58,525 bases of DNA from Streptomyces coffeae (GTDB taxonomy: Bacteria; Actinomycetota; Actinomycetes; Streptomycetales; Streptomycetaceae): contig NZ_JAERRF010000041.1 in the NCBI RefSeq assembly GCF_016741875.1, forward strand, positions 1 to 58,525. The letters run 5' to 3'. Position numbers and translations under genes: made by a program. Of the stretch, positions 50,133-57,666 are shown piece by piece. The notes beneath the pieces are model-generated. The model did not search any database, was not told the DNA's origin, and was given only the letters and a program-made list of their open reading frames with translations. Numbering within the stretch: the first letter of the stretch is position 1; every line of letters begins with the position of its first letter.

Positions 50133-51155
50133 TCAGGCGGCGTTGCGGGCCTTGCGGCGGTGTATGACGGCGGCGGTGCCGCCACCGGCGATGATCAGGG
50201 CGCCGGCCGCACCGGCGATCGCGGCGGTGTTGTCGTTGGTGCCGGTCTCGGCGAGTGCGTCGCTCTTGTCAGCCGTGCCGGTCGTGGCGAGGCCGGAGCC
50301 CTGGTCGGCGGCCGGGGGCGCGGTGGACCGCGCGGGCGCGGGGGCGTTGGCCTTCATCGTCTTGGTGATCCAGTTCATGTAGGCAGGTGCGCTGGTGTAG
50401 AGGCCGGGGCCCTCGGAGCACGGCGTCTTCGGGGCGCCGGGCCCGGAGGTGACGCCGATCAGCTCCCAGCGGTCGCCCCGGCCCTTCTTGATCTGCGGTC
50501 CGCCGGAGTCGCCGAAGCAGGCCATGGACTTCGGCTTGGTGGTGATCGTGCACAGGCGCGTGCGGTCTGCGTAGCCGGGCGCGCATTCGGACTCGGCGCC
50601 CCTGCGGGTGTTCAGCTCCTGCAGCCGGTCGGGGAAGTTGAGTTTGGTGTCGCTGGTGGTGCCGAAGCCCAGGAGCCGGGTGGGTGTGCCGGGCCGCCCT
50701 GGCTCGTCGGCGATCTTGATGGGCTGCTGGGTGACTGGGCGGTCCAGGCGTATCAGCGCGATGTCGTTCTTGTTGGCGGCCTTGTTGTCCCCGTTGACGT
50801 AGCCGGGGTGGACGAAGGACCGGTCGATCTTGCGGACGGTGCCGCCGGACTTGCGGTGGTCGGTGCCGATGCGCACGATGCCGTCGAGTTCGATGCCCTC
50901 GACCGCGAGGCAGTGGGCCGCCGTCAGCACCCACTGCCGGTCGATCAGCGACGCCCCGCAGTTCCCGTCGATCAGCCCCTGCGACGGCGCCGACTCCGGG
51001 ATGACCGCCATGAAGGGGTAACTCTCGCTGGAGTCCGACCCGTTGACGATGGCTGTGGCGCTGCCGGCCATCACGGTGGTGCAGGCCGCGACGGTGAGGG
51101 CGCCGACGGCGGCGGTGCGGACGGTACGGCGGCCCAGGGGCTTGAATCTGAACAC
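50133..51155 (-). CDS. secreted trypsin-like serine protease with sortase-type tail
   Basis: The 340-aa protease has an N-terminal signal peptide (about 1-35), zymogen-type start IVNG (36-39) and an S1 chymotrypsin fold with the catalytic triad H81 (LTAAHC), D131 (KNDIALI), S217 (CFGDSGGP). After a Pro/Ala linker come two LAxTG motifs, LATTG (289-293) and LAETG (301-305). A hydrophobic segment (about 311-331) and a basic end (HRRKARNAA) follow. This is the cell-wall sorting signal used by class E sortases in Streptomyces. GTG at 51155 with AAGGGAA upstream is chosen because it gives the signal peptide directly. No sortase gene is nearby. Confidence 0.9.
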   Translation of the reverse strand: MFRFKPLGRRTVRTAAVGALTVAACTTVMAGSATAIVNGSDSSESYPFMAVIPESAPSQGLIDGNCGASLIDRQWVLTAAHCLAVEGIELDGIVRIGTDHRKSGGTVRKIDRSFVHPGYVNGDNKAANKNDIALIRLDRPVTQQPIKIADEPGRPGTPTRLLGFGTTSDTKLNFPDRLQELNTRRGAESECAPGYADRTRLCTITTKPKSMACFGDSGGPQIKKGRGDRWELIGVTSGPGAPKTPCSEGPGLYTSAPAYMNWITKTMKANAPAPARSTAPPAADQGSGLATTGTADKSDALAETGTNDNTAAIAGAAGALIIAGGGTAAVIHRRKARNAA

Positions 51156-51374
51156 AGATGGTTCCCTTTTGCTTGGTGGATCTTGTGCATTCAGCCTCGT
51201 CGTGCCAGGCCAGACAGACCATCCGGGTGACAGGTCAGTCGGTCCTGTGGGCAGCCCTACCTGTGCACGGGGGAAAACTCGGAGACCGGAACAAAGAGAA
51301 TCCGGCAGAGCACGGACCGGTGCCTCCATCGTGTGGGCGATGAACAGACCGCGTCAGTTCGGCGCAGCCGTGGG

Positions 51375-51827
51375 TCAGTGGTCGGGTGGTGGGGCGGCGA
51401 GGTCCAGTTCCGCCCAGATGTCCTTGCCGACGGTGCGCTCCCATACCCCCCAACGGGCCGCCAGCACATGGACGATGAGCAGGCCACGACCGTGCCGGTC
51501 GTCGGGTGAGGGGTGACGCGGGCGCGGCAGGCGTTCGCCCCGGGGATCGGTGACGGTGATACGCAGCCGGGTCTTGGTGAGTGTGAGGTAGACGCGGAAC
51601 AGCCGCCCGGGTACGTGGCCGTGGCGTACGGCGTTGGTGGCCAGCTCGGACACGATGAGCGCGGTGTCGTCGGCGAGGGCGGGATGCCCCCACTCGGCCA
51701 GGAGGCGCGCGGCGTGCTGACGGGCGCGGGTCACGCTGATCGGGGACGGGAAGTAGTCGACGCGGGACTCGTGGACGATGGGGTCGTTGGGGTCGGAGAT
51801 CCGGGGGTCTTGGGGCGCGCAGGCCAT
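51375..51827 (-). CDS. ATP-binding (HATPase, RsbW/SpoIIAB-like) regulatory protein
   Basis: The 150-aa GHKL ATPase is of the anti-sigma/kinase type: N box VSELATNAVRHG and G boxes DPRGERLP and GRGLLIVHVLAARWG. Streptomyces has many such lone proteins, often beside XRE and DUF397 genes; they are thought to phosphorylate or sequester partners. GGAGG lies 6 nt before the ATG at 51827. Divergent from the XRE gene, with 166 nt between them including a short palindrome. The 51156-51374 gap on its other side shows nothing clear. Confidence 0.88.
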   Translation of the reverse strand: MACAPQDPRISDPNDPIVHESRVDYFPSPISVTRARQHAARLLAEWGHPALADDTALIVSELATNAVRHGHVPGRLFRVYLTLTKTRLRITVTDPRGERLPRPRHPSPDDRHGRGLLIVHVLAARWGVWERTVGKDIWAELDLAAPPPDH

Positions 51828-51892
51828 CGCGTTCCTCCAGTGGGCAGGGCGGTGCGGAGCCGCCAACTGACGTCCCTGTGCGAGTGGTTCAT

Positions 51893-51903
51893 TACGGACC
51901 GTA
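51893..51903. promoter_or_regulatory. short palindrome between HATPase and XRE genes
   Basis: TACGG-A-CCGTA is a perfect 5-bp inverted repeat with a one-base centre in the divergent promoter region. It could be the operator of the XRE protein; the evidence is only symmetry and position. Confidence 0.3.
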
Positions 51904-51993
51904 GCGCTGTCGCCGCAGCGGGCACAAGTTCCTCTTGGAGGATTTCCCTCGAACGGTTTGCGGGTCGAGCCCCCGTGCCACCAGACTGTGCGC

Positions 51994-52875
51994 GTGACGA
52001 CAAGTCAGCCAATGCAGGGAAACAGCACCTCGACCGTTCTGGGACGCAGGCTCGGCGGCGAACTGATCAAGCTCCGCACTGCGGCGGGCTTGACGCAGAC
52101 CCACGCCGCCAAGGCGCTCACCGGCTCCACCACCAAGGTCGCCAAGATGGAACGCGGTTGGGTTCCGATACGCGATCCGGACATCCGGGCGCTCTGCGAT
52201 CTGTACGGTGCGAGCGACCCCGCGACCGTCGGCACTCTGCTGGAGTTGGCGCGCATCGATCGCGAACGTCGCAAGGCAAAGGGTTGGTGGAACGACGTAC
52301 CGTTCACCAGCACCATGAGGGAGTACGTGTCGCTGGAGAGTGCTGCCACTGCGATCAAGGCGTGGCAGGTGTCCTTCATTCCGGGACTGCTTCAAACCGA
52401 GGGCTACGCACGGCTGCTTCGAAGCACGGCGCTGCCAGATGAACACCCCGATGAGACCGAGAAGTTCGTGTCCTCCAGGATGATCAGACAGCGGCACTTC
52501 GCAGAGGAAGAGCCGCCTTCTCTCTGGGCTGTCATTCCTGAGGCGGCATTGCGTATTCCGGCGGTCGAGCCGGAGGTCCTGGGGGAGCAGTTGATGAGCC
52601 TCCTGGGGTGGGCGGAACGGCCCAACGTCACCGTGCAAGTGCTGCCCTTCGGCGCGGGGTTCGCTTTGGGGCTGTCGGGTTCGTTCAACGTGCTCTCCTT
52701 CGCAGAACCAGGAGCCATGGATGTGGTCTACGTGGAGTCGTCGCACTCGCATGTATGGATTGAGGGTGGCGATGGTGCTGCCGAGCACGTAAGAATCTTC
52801 GAGGAGACGGCTCAGCGTGCTCTCCCCGAGTCCGCCTCCCGAGGGTTCATCGAAGCGCTCATCAAGGAACTGTGA
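51994..52875 (+). CDS. XRE-family regulator with DUF5753-type domain
   Basis: The product has an N-terminal HTH (LGGELIKLRTAAGLTQTHAAKALTGSTTKVAKMERGWVPI) and a DUF5753-like C-terminal region (about 95-290: FIPGLLQTEGYARLL, RQRHFAEEEPPSLWAVIPEAALRIP, VTVQVLPFGAGFA). From GTG 51994 the product is 293 aa; an ATG at 52012 is an alternative. This WhiJ-like type is usually paired with a DUF397 gene, as here (3-nt gap). The coding sequence looks less GC-biased than the core genes, as expected for exchangeable modules. Confidence 0.9.
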   Translation: MTTSQPMQGNSTSTVLGRRLGGELIKLRTAAGLTQTHAAKALTGSTTKVAKMERGWVPIRDPDIRALCDLYGASDPATVGTLLELARIDRERRKAKGWWNDVPFTSTMREYVSLESAATAIKAWQVSFIPGLLQTEGYARLLRSTALPDEHPDETEKFVSSRMIRQRHFAEEEPPSLWAVIPEAALRIPAVEPEVLGEQLMSLLGWAERPNVTVQVLPFGAGFALGLSGSFNVLSFAEPGAMDVVYVESSHSHVWIEGGDGAAEHVRIFEETAQRALPESASRGFIEALIKEL

Positions 52876-52878
52876 GCA

Positions 52879-53121
52879 ATGGAAACTTTCGTGTTTCGTA
52901 AGTCGAGCCGGAGCGACCCCTTTGAGGAGTGCGTGGAGGTGGCCACCAACCATCCCCACACCGTCGCCGTGCGCGACTCCAAGAACCCCCGCGGCCCCGT
53001 CCTCCGCTTCAGCCCCGCCGCCTGGGTGGCCTTCCGAGCCGCCCTTACCGAGGCGCGGGTCGACCCGCCAGCCAGGCCGCCACGTTCTCGGCGAGGGGCT
53101 GGCCGGTCTCCAGCTCGATGA
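52879..53121 (+). CDS. DUF397 protein, 3' end overlapping the graspetide maturase gene
   Basis: The 80-aa protein has the DUF397 pattern with FRKSSRSDPFEECVEVA, VAVRDSKNPRGPVLRFSPAAWVAFRAAL. DUF397 proteins normally end shortly after the AWxAFxxxL helix; the last 25 residues here (RVDPPARPPRSRRGAGRSPAR-type) are basic and atypical and lie antisense to the tgmB 3' end (53045-53121). So the original stop was probably lost when the two were joined. It is the expected partner of the XRE gene 3 nt upstream (BldB/WhiJ-type module). Confidence 0.85.
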   Translation: METFVFRKSSRSDPFEECVEVATNHPHTVAVRDSKNPRGPVLRFSPAAWVAFRAALTEARVDPPARPPRSRRGAGRSPAR

Positions 53122-53980
53122 AGCCGAACTGGCCGCTCTGGTTGCACTCGAGGAACCACCACGTGCCGTCACGGTCCTCGGCGAAATCAAATGCGCCGTA
53201 GGCGAGTTGGGTGAGGGACATGTAGGCACGGACCGCCTGCGCGATGCGGGCAGGTATACCGGCCGGAGCCCAGAGGGCGCCGTCGTCGGTGAAGCGCCCG
53301 TCCACCTCCTTGTCGTCGGACAGCTTCCGGGCCGCGAACAACTCGTCTCCGACACAGGTCAGCCGGATGTCCGCACGCTTGGGTACACGCTGTTGAAGCA
53401 GGGTGGGGCCCGCTGTCACCTGTGCGAAGTCGGCATCCGGCTCGACACGGGTGGTGGGAAGTGCCATCGGTGGGTCACCGGGGTGTGCTCCCGAAATCGA
53501 CTTCACGACGAGGTCCCGGTGCCGCGCGGCGAAGTCGCGTGCGATCCGCGGGAAGGTGGTGATCAGTGTGGGGGGCACCGCGAAGCCGCTGTGGTGGGCG
53601 ACATGCAACTGCCAGGGCTTGCGGCGGGCCTGCTCGGCCGCGACGGGGTGGTTCATCCAGCGCGTGCCCGTTGAGTACAGCGTTCCGTACAGGGCTTGTG
53701 CGGACTCGGCCGTGAGCCATGCGGACTGCTGGGTGGCGTGCGCGGCCGGTTGACCGGGTCTGCGTACCCATATCGAGCGCAGTCCGTTCATGCTCACCAC
53801 CCGGTCGCCGGTCGACAGGTGACCATGGAAGTCGCCCTGGACGTACTCCGCTGACAGGCTGATCCGGCCGGGGAGGTCGGCAGGGTCCAGGCGTACGACC
53901 GGGACGCCCAGGTCGTGCAGGGCCAGCACCACCATGTCCGCGGTCACGTCCTCGGCACAGGTCAGTATGAGGACCGTCAT
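53045..53980 (-). CDS. tgmB: ATP-grasp RiPP maturase (graspetide synthetase)
   Basis: The 311-aa ATP-grasp ligase is of the family that forms ester or amide side-chain cross-links in graspetide precursors. Features are MTVLILTCAEDVTADMVVLAL at the start, the ATP-lysine segment DLVVKSISGA, the QQRVPKRADIRLTCVGDELFAARK strand and the Mg/ATP motif AFDFAEDRDGTWWFLECNQSGQ (Glu, Asn). The ATG at 53980 lies 7 nt after the stop of the precursor gene. The 3' end overlaps DUF397 convergently. No transporter or methyltransferase is adjacent. Confidence 0.9.
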   Translation of the reverse strand: MTVLILTCAEDVTADMVVLALHDLGVPVVRLDPADLPGRISLSAEYVQGDFHGHLSTGDRVVSMNGLRSIWVRRPGQPAAHATQQSAWLTAESAQALYGTLYSTGTRWMNHPVAAEQARRKPWQLHVAHHSGFAVPPTLITTFPRIARDFAARHRDLVVKSISGAHPGDPPMALPTTRVEPDADFAQVTAGPTLLQQRVPKRADIRLTCVGDELFAARKLSDDKEVDGRFTDDGALWAPAGIPARIAQAVRAYMSLTQLAYGAFDFAEDRDGTWWFLECNQSGQFGFIELETGQPLAENVAAWLAGRPAPR

Positions 53981-53987
53981 GGGCCCG

Positions 53988-54182
53988 TCAGTCGTCGAAG
54001 TGGGTTTTGGAACCTGCCGTGGAGCAGGTGGTGCCCATGGCCAGCAGCAAGGCGCGGTCGCTGGTGGCCGGGCGGCCGTCGGGCAGGACGTTCCATTGCC
54101 GTCTGGGGTCATAGGCGTAAGGGATCACGACGGGCGGGGGCGCGGCGGGGCGGGCGTAGTTCAACGCGAAAGGTTTCATCAT
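53988..54182 (-). CDS. tgmA: graspetide precursor peptide
   Basis: The 64-aa precursor has the family leader KPFALNYARP near the start and the block PYAYDPRRQWNV-DGRP in the middle. Its candidate core at the C-terminus is GTTCSTAGSKTHFDD. The core offers Thr/Ser donors and a terminal Asp-Asp pair for omega-ester links, plus Lys for an amide link, and one Cys that is unusual. It matches the putative ATP-grasp-modified RiPP family as I recall it. Directly upstream of the maturase gene; a second in-frame ATG (54179) is adjacent. Confidence 0.85.
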   Translation of the reverse strand: MMKPFALNYARPAAPPPVVIPYAYDPRRQWNVLPDGRPATSDRALLLAMGTTCSTAGSKTHFDD

Positions 54183-54458
54183 GTCCTCTTGTTCGACGGA
54201 AGGCGCGGAAGGCGCGGCAGGTTCTCAGCTCGCTGATCGACAGACGGCCGCGCTGACATCCGGGCCCGCCAAGCCGACAGCGACCACCGCCCCCGTCGAC
54301 CACACGGCCGAGGAGGCATCGCTCGCCATCGGCCGCGTGCTCGTACGTAGACGAGTGACCCCGGTATGCGTCTGAGGTCACACCAGTCCGCGGCCTTCTT
54401 CACTCGCTGCGTGGAAAAACCGGAAACGCAGCCGGATACGCAGCCGGATACGCAGGTG
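54183..54458. other. non-coding region upstream of tgmA with a 12-bp repeat
   Basis: About 276 nt upstream of the precursor gene, presumably its promoter. A tandem 12-mer gcagccggatac occurs twice in full (54428-54451) and partly before and after. Open frames here look like shadows: they have no family-like sequence. Confidence 0.4.
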
Positions 54459-54629
54459 TCAGCCGAACGCGTTGATCCAGTCCGTCGGAACCTCGATGCC
54501 GTCGACGGCGCCCCATACGGTGGCGTCGGACAGGACGAGGGGCGCGCCGGCCGCGGAGACGCGGCTGAGGAGGGGCCGGGCGGCGCGTCGAGGGCATGGG
54601 GAGCGGTGTTGTCCGAATGCAGACATCAT
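54459..54629 (-). CDS. possible 56-aa peptide
   Basis: The frame reads MMSAFGQHRSPCPRRAARPL then LLSRVSAAGAPLVLSDATVWGAVDGIEVPTDWINAFG and a stop. The second half looks protein-like (hydrophobic/acidic alternation, WINAFG end) while the first half is basic. It lies upstream of tgmA on the same strand. It might be a small gene, the end of a truncated gene, or chance; I do not recognise a family. Confidence 0.3.
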   Translation of the reverse strand: MMSAFGQHRSPCPRRAARPLLSRVSAAGAPLVLSDATVWGAVDGIEVPTDWINAFG

Positions 54630-55115
54630 GGTGGCTCCGTACTCCGGAACGCCTGCGAGGTGAGCTGTCGGGTTCGGGCTGGAGATACACCCGGCCGTGT
54701 GCTTCCACGGCTTCACCCCTAGCCGTCCGGTACGTGCTGTCCCGTACGGCGCAAGTGGGTCCCCCACTCCTGCCCGACGGTGTGATGACGTGCTGCCGCG
54801 CGCCGGGGGGCAGGATTCGGCGGCCCGGCAACGTGGTGTTCGCTTCTCGAACGCCGAGCACGTTAGAGGGACCTTGTGTTCGGGCACAAGGTCTTCACAC
54901 TGGAGTCGAGTGAACTCATCACGGTTGTCGTCGAGTTCGGGATGGTTAAGGGTGACATACCTGATAAAGGGACACCGGATGTGTGTGTTGTGTGTCGGCC
55001 ATCACCTTCCTTCCGGCACATGCTCCGCCGCCGGGGCCCGGTTATGCTGACCCCTCGCGTTGCGCGTTCGAACGAGTGCGCTGTTCGGTGACCTGGGGAA
55101 AGGCATGGTGAACGC
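54630..55115. other. non-coding region, locally AT-richer
   Basis: About 486 nt without a convincing gene. The part from about 54880 to 55020 is less GC-biased, with TGTGTGTTGTGTG, and may hold the promoter of the small zinc-ribbon gene at 55116. A GTG-started frame at 54876-55091 begins plausibly but loses GC bias and was not accepted. Confidence 0.4.
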
Positions 55116-55349
55116 GTGGCCAAGCCCGTGCGTGCGGCTATCGGGGACCAGTGGATCACTTGCATGTACTGCAAGGGCGATCTGTTCCGGGACCGCAAGG
55201 TGAAGCTCAACAGCACCGGGGCCGAGTTCATGAACCTCGCCTGGGCGAATGAGTCGGCCACCGGGCTGATCTGCTGGCACTGCGGCTACGTCCACCTCTT
55301 CGCGAACCCGGAGATCGACCTGTACAAGGTCAAGAAGGGCGAGTTCTAG
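55116..55349 (+). CDS. small double-CxxC zinc-ribbon protein
   Basis: The 77-aa protein has two Cys pairs, CMYC (about residues 16-19) and CWHC (53-56), the layout of a treble-clef or zinc-ribbon site, with a basic N-terminus and ending LYKVKKGEF. It is probably a nucleic-acid-binding or structural protein; similar small proteins are widespread in Streptomyces, function unknown. The start is GTG. Its TAG shares the bases CTAG (55346-55349) with the convergent MalF-type permease stop codon. Confidence 0.78.
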   Translation: MAKPVRAAIGDQWITCMYCKGDLFRDRKVKLNSTGAEFMNLAWANESATGLICWHCGYVHLFANPEIDLYKVKKGEF

Positions 55350-56245
55350 ACCTCCTCCCTCATCAGCCGCAGGTAGACCAGCGAGAACAGCGCTCCCACC
55401 AGCAGCAACAGCAAAGCCACCGCCGTGCCGTAGCCGATGAGCGCCTTGTTGAACGCCTGGTCGTACATGAAGACCGGGAGGGTCTGGCTGCGGTTGCCGG
55501 GGCCGCCGCGGGTCATGGCCCAGATGAGGCCGAACACCGACAGCGTCTGCAAGGTGTTCAGCATCAGATTGGTGCCGATGGAGCGGCGGATCATCGGCAG
55601 GGTGATGTGCCAGAAGCGGCTGAGCCCGCCTGCGCCGTCGACCTCCGCCGCCTCCGTGATCTCCTTGGGGATCTCGGAGAGCGCGGCGGAGTAGACGAGC
55701 ATCGAGAAGGCCGTGCCCCGCCAGACGTTGGCGAAGGACACGGCGAGGATCGGCAGGGTGTAGAGCCAGTTCTGCGACGGCAGGCCCAGCCCGTCGAGCA
55801 CCGCGTTCAGCGTGCCCTCGCGGCGGAAGAAGGCGTACAGCAGAAAGCCCGCCACGATCTCGGGAAGCACCCAGGCCGCGATGACGATCGAGCCGGTGAG
55901 CGTGCGCACCGGCTTGGACGCGCGCTGCATCAGGGCGGCCAGGGCCAGGCCCAGGGTGTTCTGGCCGATGAGCGAGGAGATGAAGGTGAAGACGAGGGTG
56001 AGGACGACCGCGTTGCGGAAGTCGTCGTCACCGAATGCGCGCCGGAAGTTGTCGAGGCCGACGAAGTCCGTGGTGGACGCGCCGGTGAGCTGCATATTGG
56101 TGAAGGCGATGTAGACGCAGTAGCCGATCGGTCCGCCGAGGAAGAGCAACAGCAGGATCGTGGCGGGGGCGAGCGGGAGCCAGCGCAGGGGGCGGTGGCG
56201 GCGCCGTACCCGAACCTGCGCCGCCACCTTGGTCGCGGTGGTCAT
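55346..56245 (-). CDS. sugar ABC transporter permease, MalF type
   Basis: The 299-aa carbohydrate permease has six membrane segments; N-terminal LRWLPLAPATILLLLFLGGPIGYCVYIAF; EAA loop TEAAEVDGAGGLSRFWHITLPMI. It starts at ATG 56245, 5 nt after the binding protein stop, so the two are co-translated. The MalG-type partner expected immediately downstream is missing here and is found at 44079-44993. The end reads MREEV then stop; its last bases (GAGGAGGTC) match the start-side box of the separated permease gene. Confidence 0.92.
   Translation of the reverse strand: MTTATKVAAQVRVRRRHRPLRWLPLAPATILLLLFLGGPIGYCVYIAFTNMQLTGASTTDFVGLDNFRRAFGDDDFRNAVVLTLVFTFISSLIGQNTLGLALAALMQRASKPVRTLTGSIVIAAWVLPEIVAGFLLYAFFRREGTLNAVLDGLGLPSQNWLYTLPILAVSFANVWRGTAFSMLVYSAALSEIPKEITEAAEVDGAGGLSRFWHITLPMIRRSIGTNLMLNTLQTLSVFGLIWAMTRGGPGNRSQTLPVFMYDQAFNKALIGYGTAVALLLLLVGALFSLVYLRLMREEV
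55349..55357. repeat. right copy of 9-bp flank of the inserted block
   Basis: gacctcctc here lies in the last codons of the MalF-type permease gene (Glu-Glu-Val). It matches 44999-45007. If the block had been inserted with a small target duplication, or had simply split the overlapping permease junction, both copies would be expected where they are. Confidence 0.4.
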
Positions 56246-56250
56246 CGGGC

Positions 56251-57609
56251 TCAGCCCTTGCTGACCGTGGCGCCGTCGGCGATGGACTTCATCTGGTCCG
56301 CGTACGCCTCGGCGGCCCCGCGCGGTGTGGCGTCGCCCGTGGTGACCGCTTCCATCGCCTCGCCGATGGCGGAGGACACCTGGGGGTAGACGGGGAGCGC
56401 GGGGCGGTAGTGGGTGTACTTCACCAGGCCGGTGAAGAAGGTGATGCCGGGCATGGACCTCAGATACCCGGGGTCCTTCGCCACGTCCTTGCGCACCGCG
56501 ATCTGCGCGCCGACGACGTCCCACCGCACCGCGTTCTTCCTGGTCTGGAGCTGCTGGATGAACTTCCAGGCCAGATCGGGGTTCTTGGACTTGGCGGTGA
56601 TCGACCAGGTCCAGCCGCCGGACATGCTGACCTTGCCCGGTGCCCGGCCGGTCCGGGTGGGCATCGGGGCCTGGCCGAGGGTGTCGGCCCACTCGGGCCA
56701 CGGTTTGCCGCCGGTCTTCAGCCAGTTCTGGCCGAGCCAGGAGCCGTCCAGGGCGATGGCGAGCTTGCCCTCGGGCAGCCATTCGCTGAAGACGGTGGTG
56801 CCGACGTTGGGGTCGAGCGCGTCGGAGGTGTCGGGGCCCAGCTTCTCGGAGTAGACGGTGCGCAGGAAGGACAGGGACTGCTCGAAGCCCTGGTGCCCGA
56901 CGACCCACTTCTTCGCCCCGGGGTCGTAGAGGGGGTCCTCGCCGGTGCCGTACAGCAGCATCTCGAAGCCCTGCATCACGGAGGTCTCACCGGGGGCCTT
57001 GCCGGTGTAGACGTTGAGCGGGGTGACGCCGGGGACCTTCTTCTTGATGGTGCGGGCGGCTTCGAGGATCTCGTTCCAGTCCTTGGGCGCCCAGTCCTCC
57101 GGCAGCCCGGCCTTCGCGAAGATCTTCTTGTTGAACCACAGGCCGCGGGTGTCGGTGCCGTCCGGGATGCCGTACGTCTTGCCGTCCTCGGCCCTGGCCG
57201 CGCTCTTCGCGGTGCCGACGAACTGGTCCCAGGTCTTCCACTTGGCCAGATAGTCGTCGAGGGGGCGCAGATAGCCCGCTTTGATATCGGAATTGATCCG
57301 GAAGGTGTCCTCGTAGACCACATCGGGTGCGGTCCGTGGCGACCGCATCATCTGCTGGACCTTGGTGGCGTAGTCGTTGTCCTGTGCCTGGATCGGGACC
57401 AGCTTGACCTTCTTGCCGGGGTTCGCCTTTTCGAACTGCTTCTTCACCGCGGCGAGATGGTTGTCCTTGAAGCGGATCTTGTTGTCGGTGGAACGGTTGT
57501 AGGCGACCTTGATGGTGTCCGGGTCGCTTCCCGAGCCACCGCCGCAGGCGGTGAGTCCCGCGGTGGCGACGAGGGCGGCGGAGAGGATCAGTGGAGCGGT
57601 GGGGCGCAC
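56251..57609 (-). CDS. sugar ABC transporter substrate-binding lipoprotein
   Basis: The 452-aa extracellular binding protein (family 1) has a signal sequence with lipobox LTAC (SAALVATAGLTACGGG), so it is lipid-anchored. Domain markers are IKVAYNR, FEKANPGKKVKLVPIQAQDNDY, PDVVYEDTF, YGIPDGTDTRGLWFNKKIF, FSEWLPEGKLAIALDGSW. GTG at 57609 is preferred over GTG at 57615 because the AAGGAGGT box then lies 8 nt away instead of 2 nt. First gene of the operon; its promoter carries an 18-bp palindrome. Confidence 0.92.
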   Translation of the reverse strand: MRPTAPLILSAALVATAGLTACGGGSGSDPDTIKVAYNRSTDNKIRFKDNHLAAVKKQFEKANPGKKVKLVPIQAQDNDYATKVQQMMRSPRTAPDVVYEDTFRINSDIKAGYLRPLDDYLAKWKTWDQFVGTAKSAARAEDGKTYGIPDGTDTRGLWFNKKIFAKAGLPEDWAPKDWNEILEAARTIKKKVPGVTPLNVYTGKAPGETSVMQGFEMLLYGTGEDPLYDPGAKKWVVGHQGFEQSLSFLRTVYSEKLGPDTSDALDPNVGTTVFSEWLPEGKLAIALDGSWLGQNWLKTGGKPWPEWADTLGQAPMPTRTGRAPGKVSMSGGWTWSITAKSKNPDLAWKFIQQLQTRKNAVRWDVVGAQIAVRKDVAKDPGYLRSMPGITFFTGLVKYTHYRPALPVYPQVSSAIGEAMEAVTTGDATPRGAAEAYADQMKSIADGATVSKG

Positions 57610-57648
57610 GAGCACGACCTCCTTGCGCTGGCCTCGATGGGCTGGCGC

Positions 57649-57666
57649 GCCGACCGTACGGTCGGC
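57649..57666. promoter_or_regulatory. 18-bp perfect palindrome in the sugar-ABC promoter
   Basis: GCCGACCGTACGGTCGGC reads identically on both strands. It overlaps the putative -10 element of the sugar-ABC operon and lies 40 bp upstream of the binding-protein start. It is a likely operator for a sugar-responsive repressor (LacI, ROK, GntR or TetR type). Confidence 0.6.

Noticed and set aside
54876..55091. GTG-started 71-codon frame upstream of the zinc-ribbon gene
   Set aside because: First half is plausible but codon bias is lost in the second half, no ribosome-binding site is seen, and no family is recognised.
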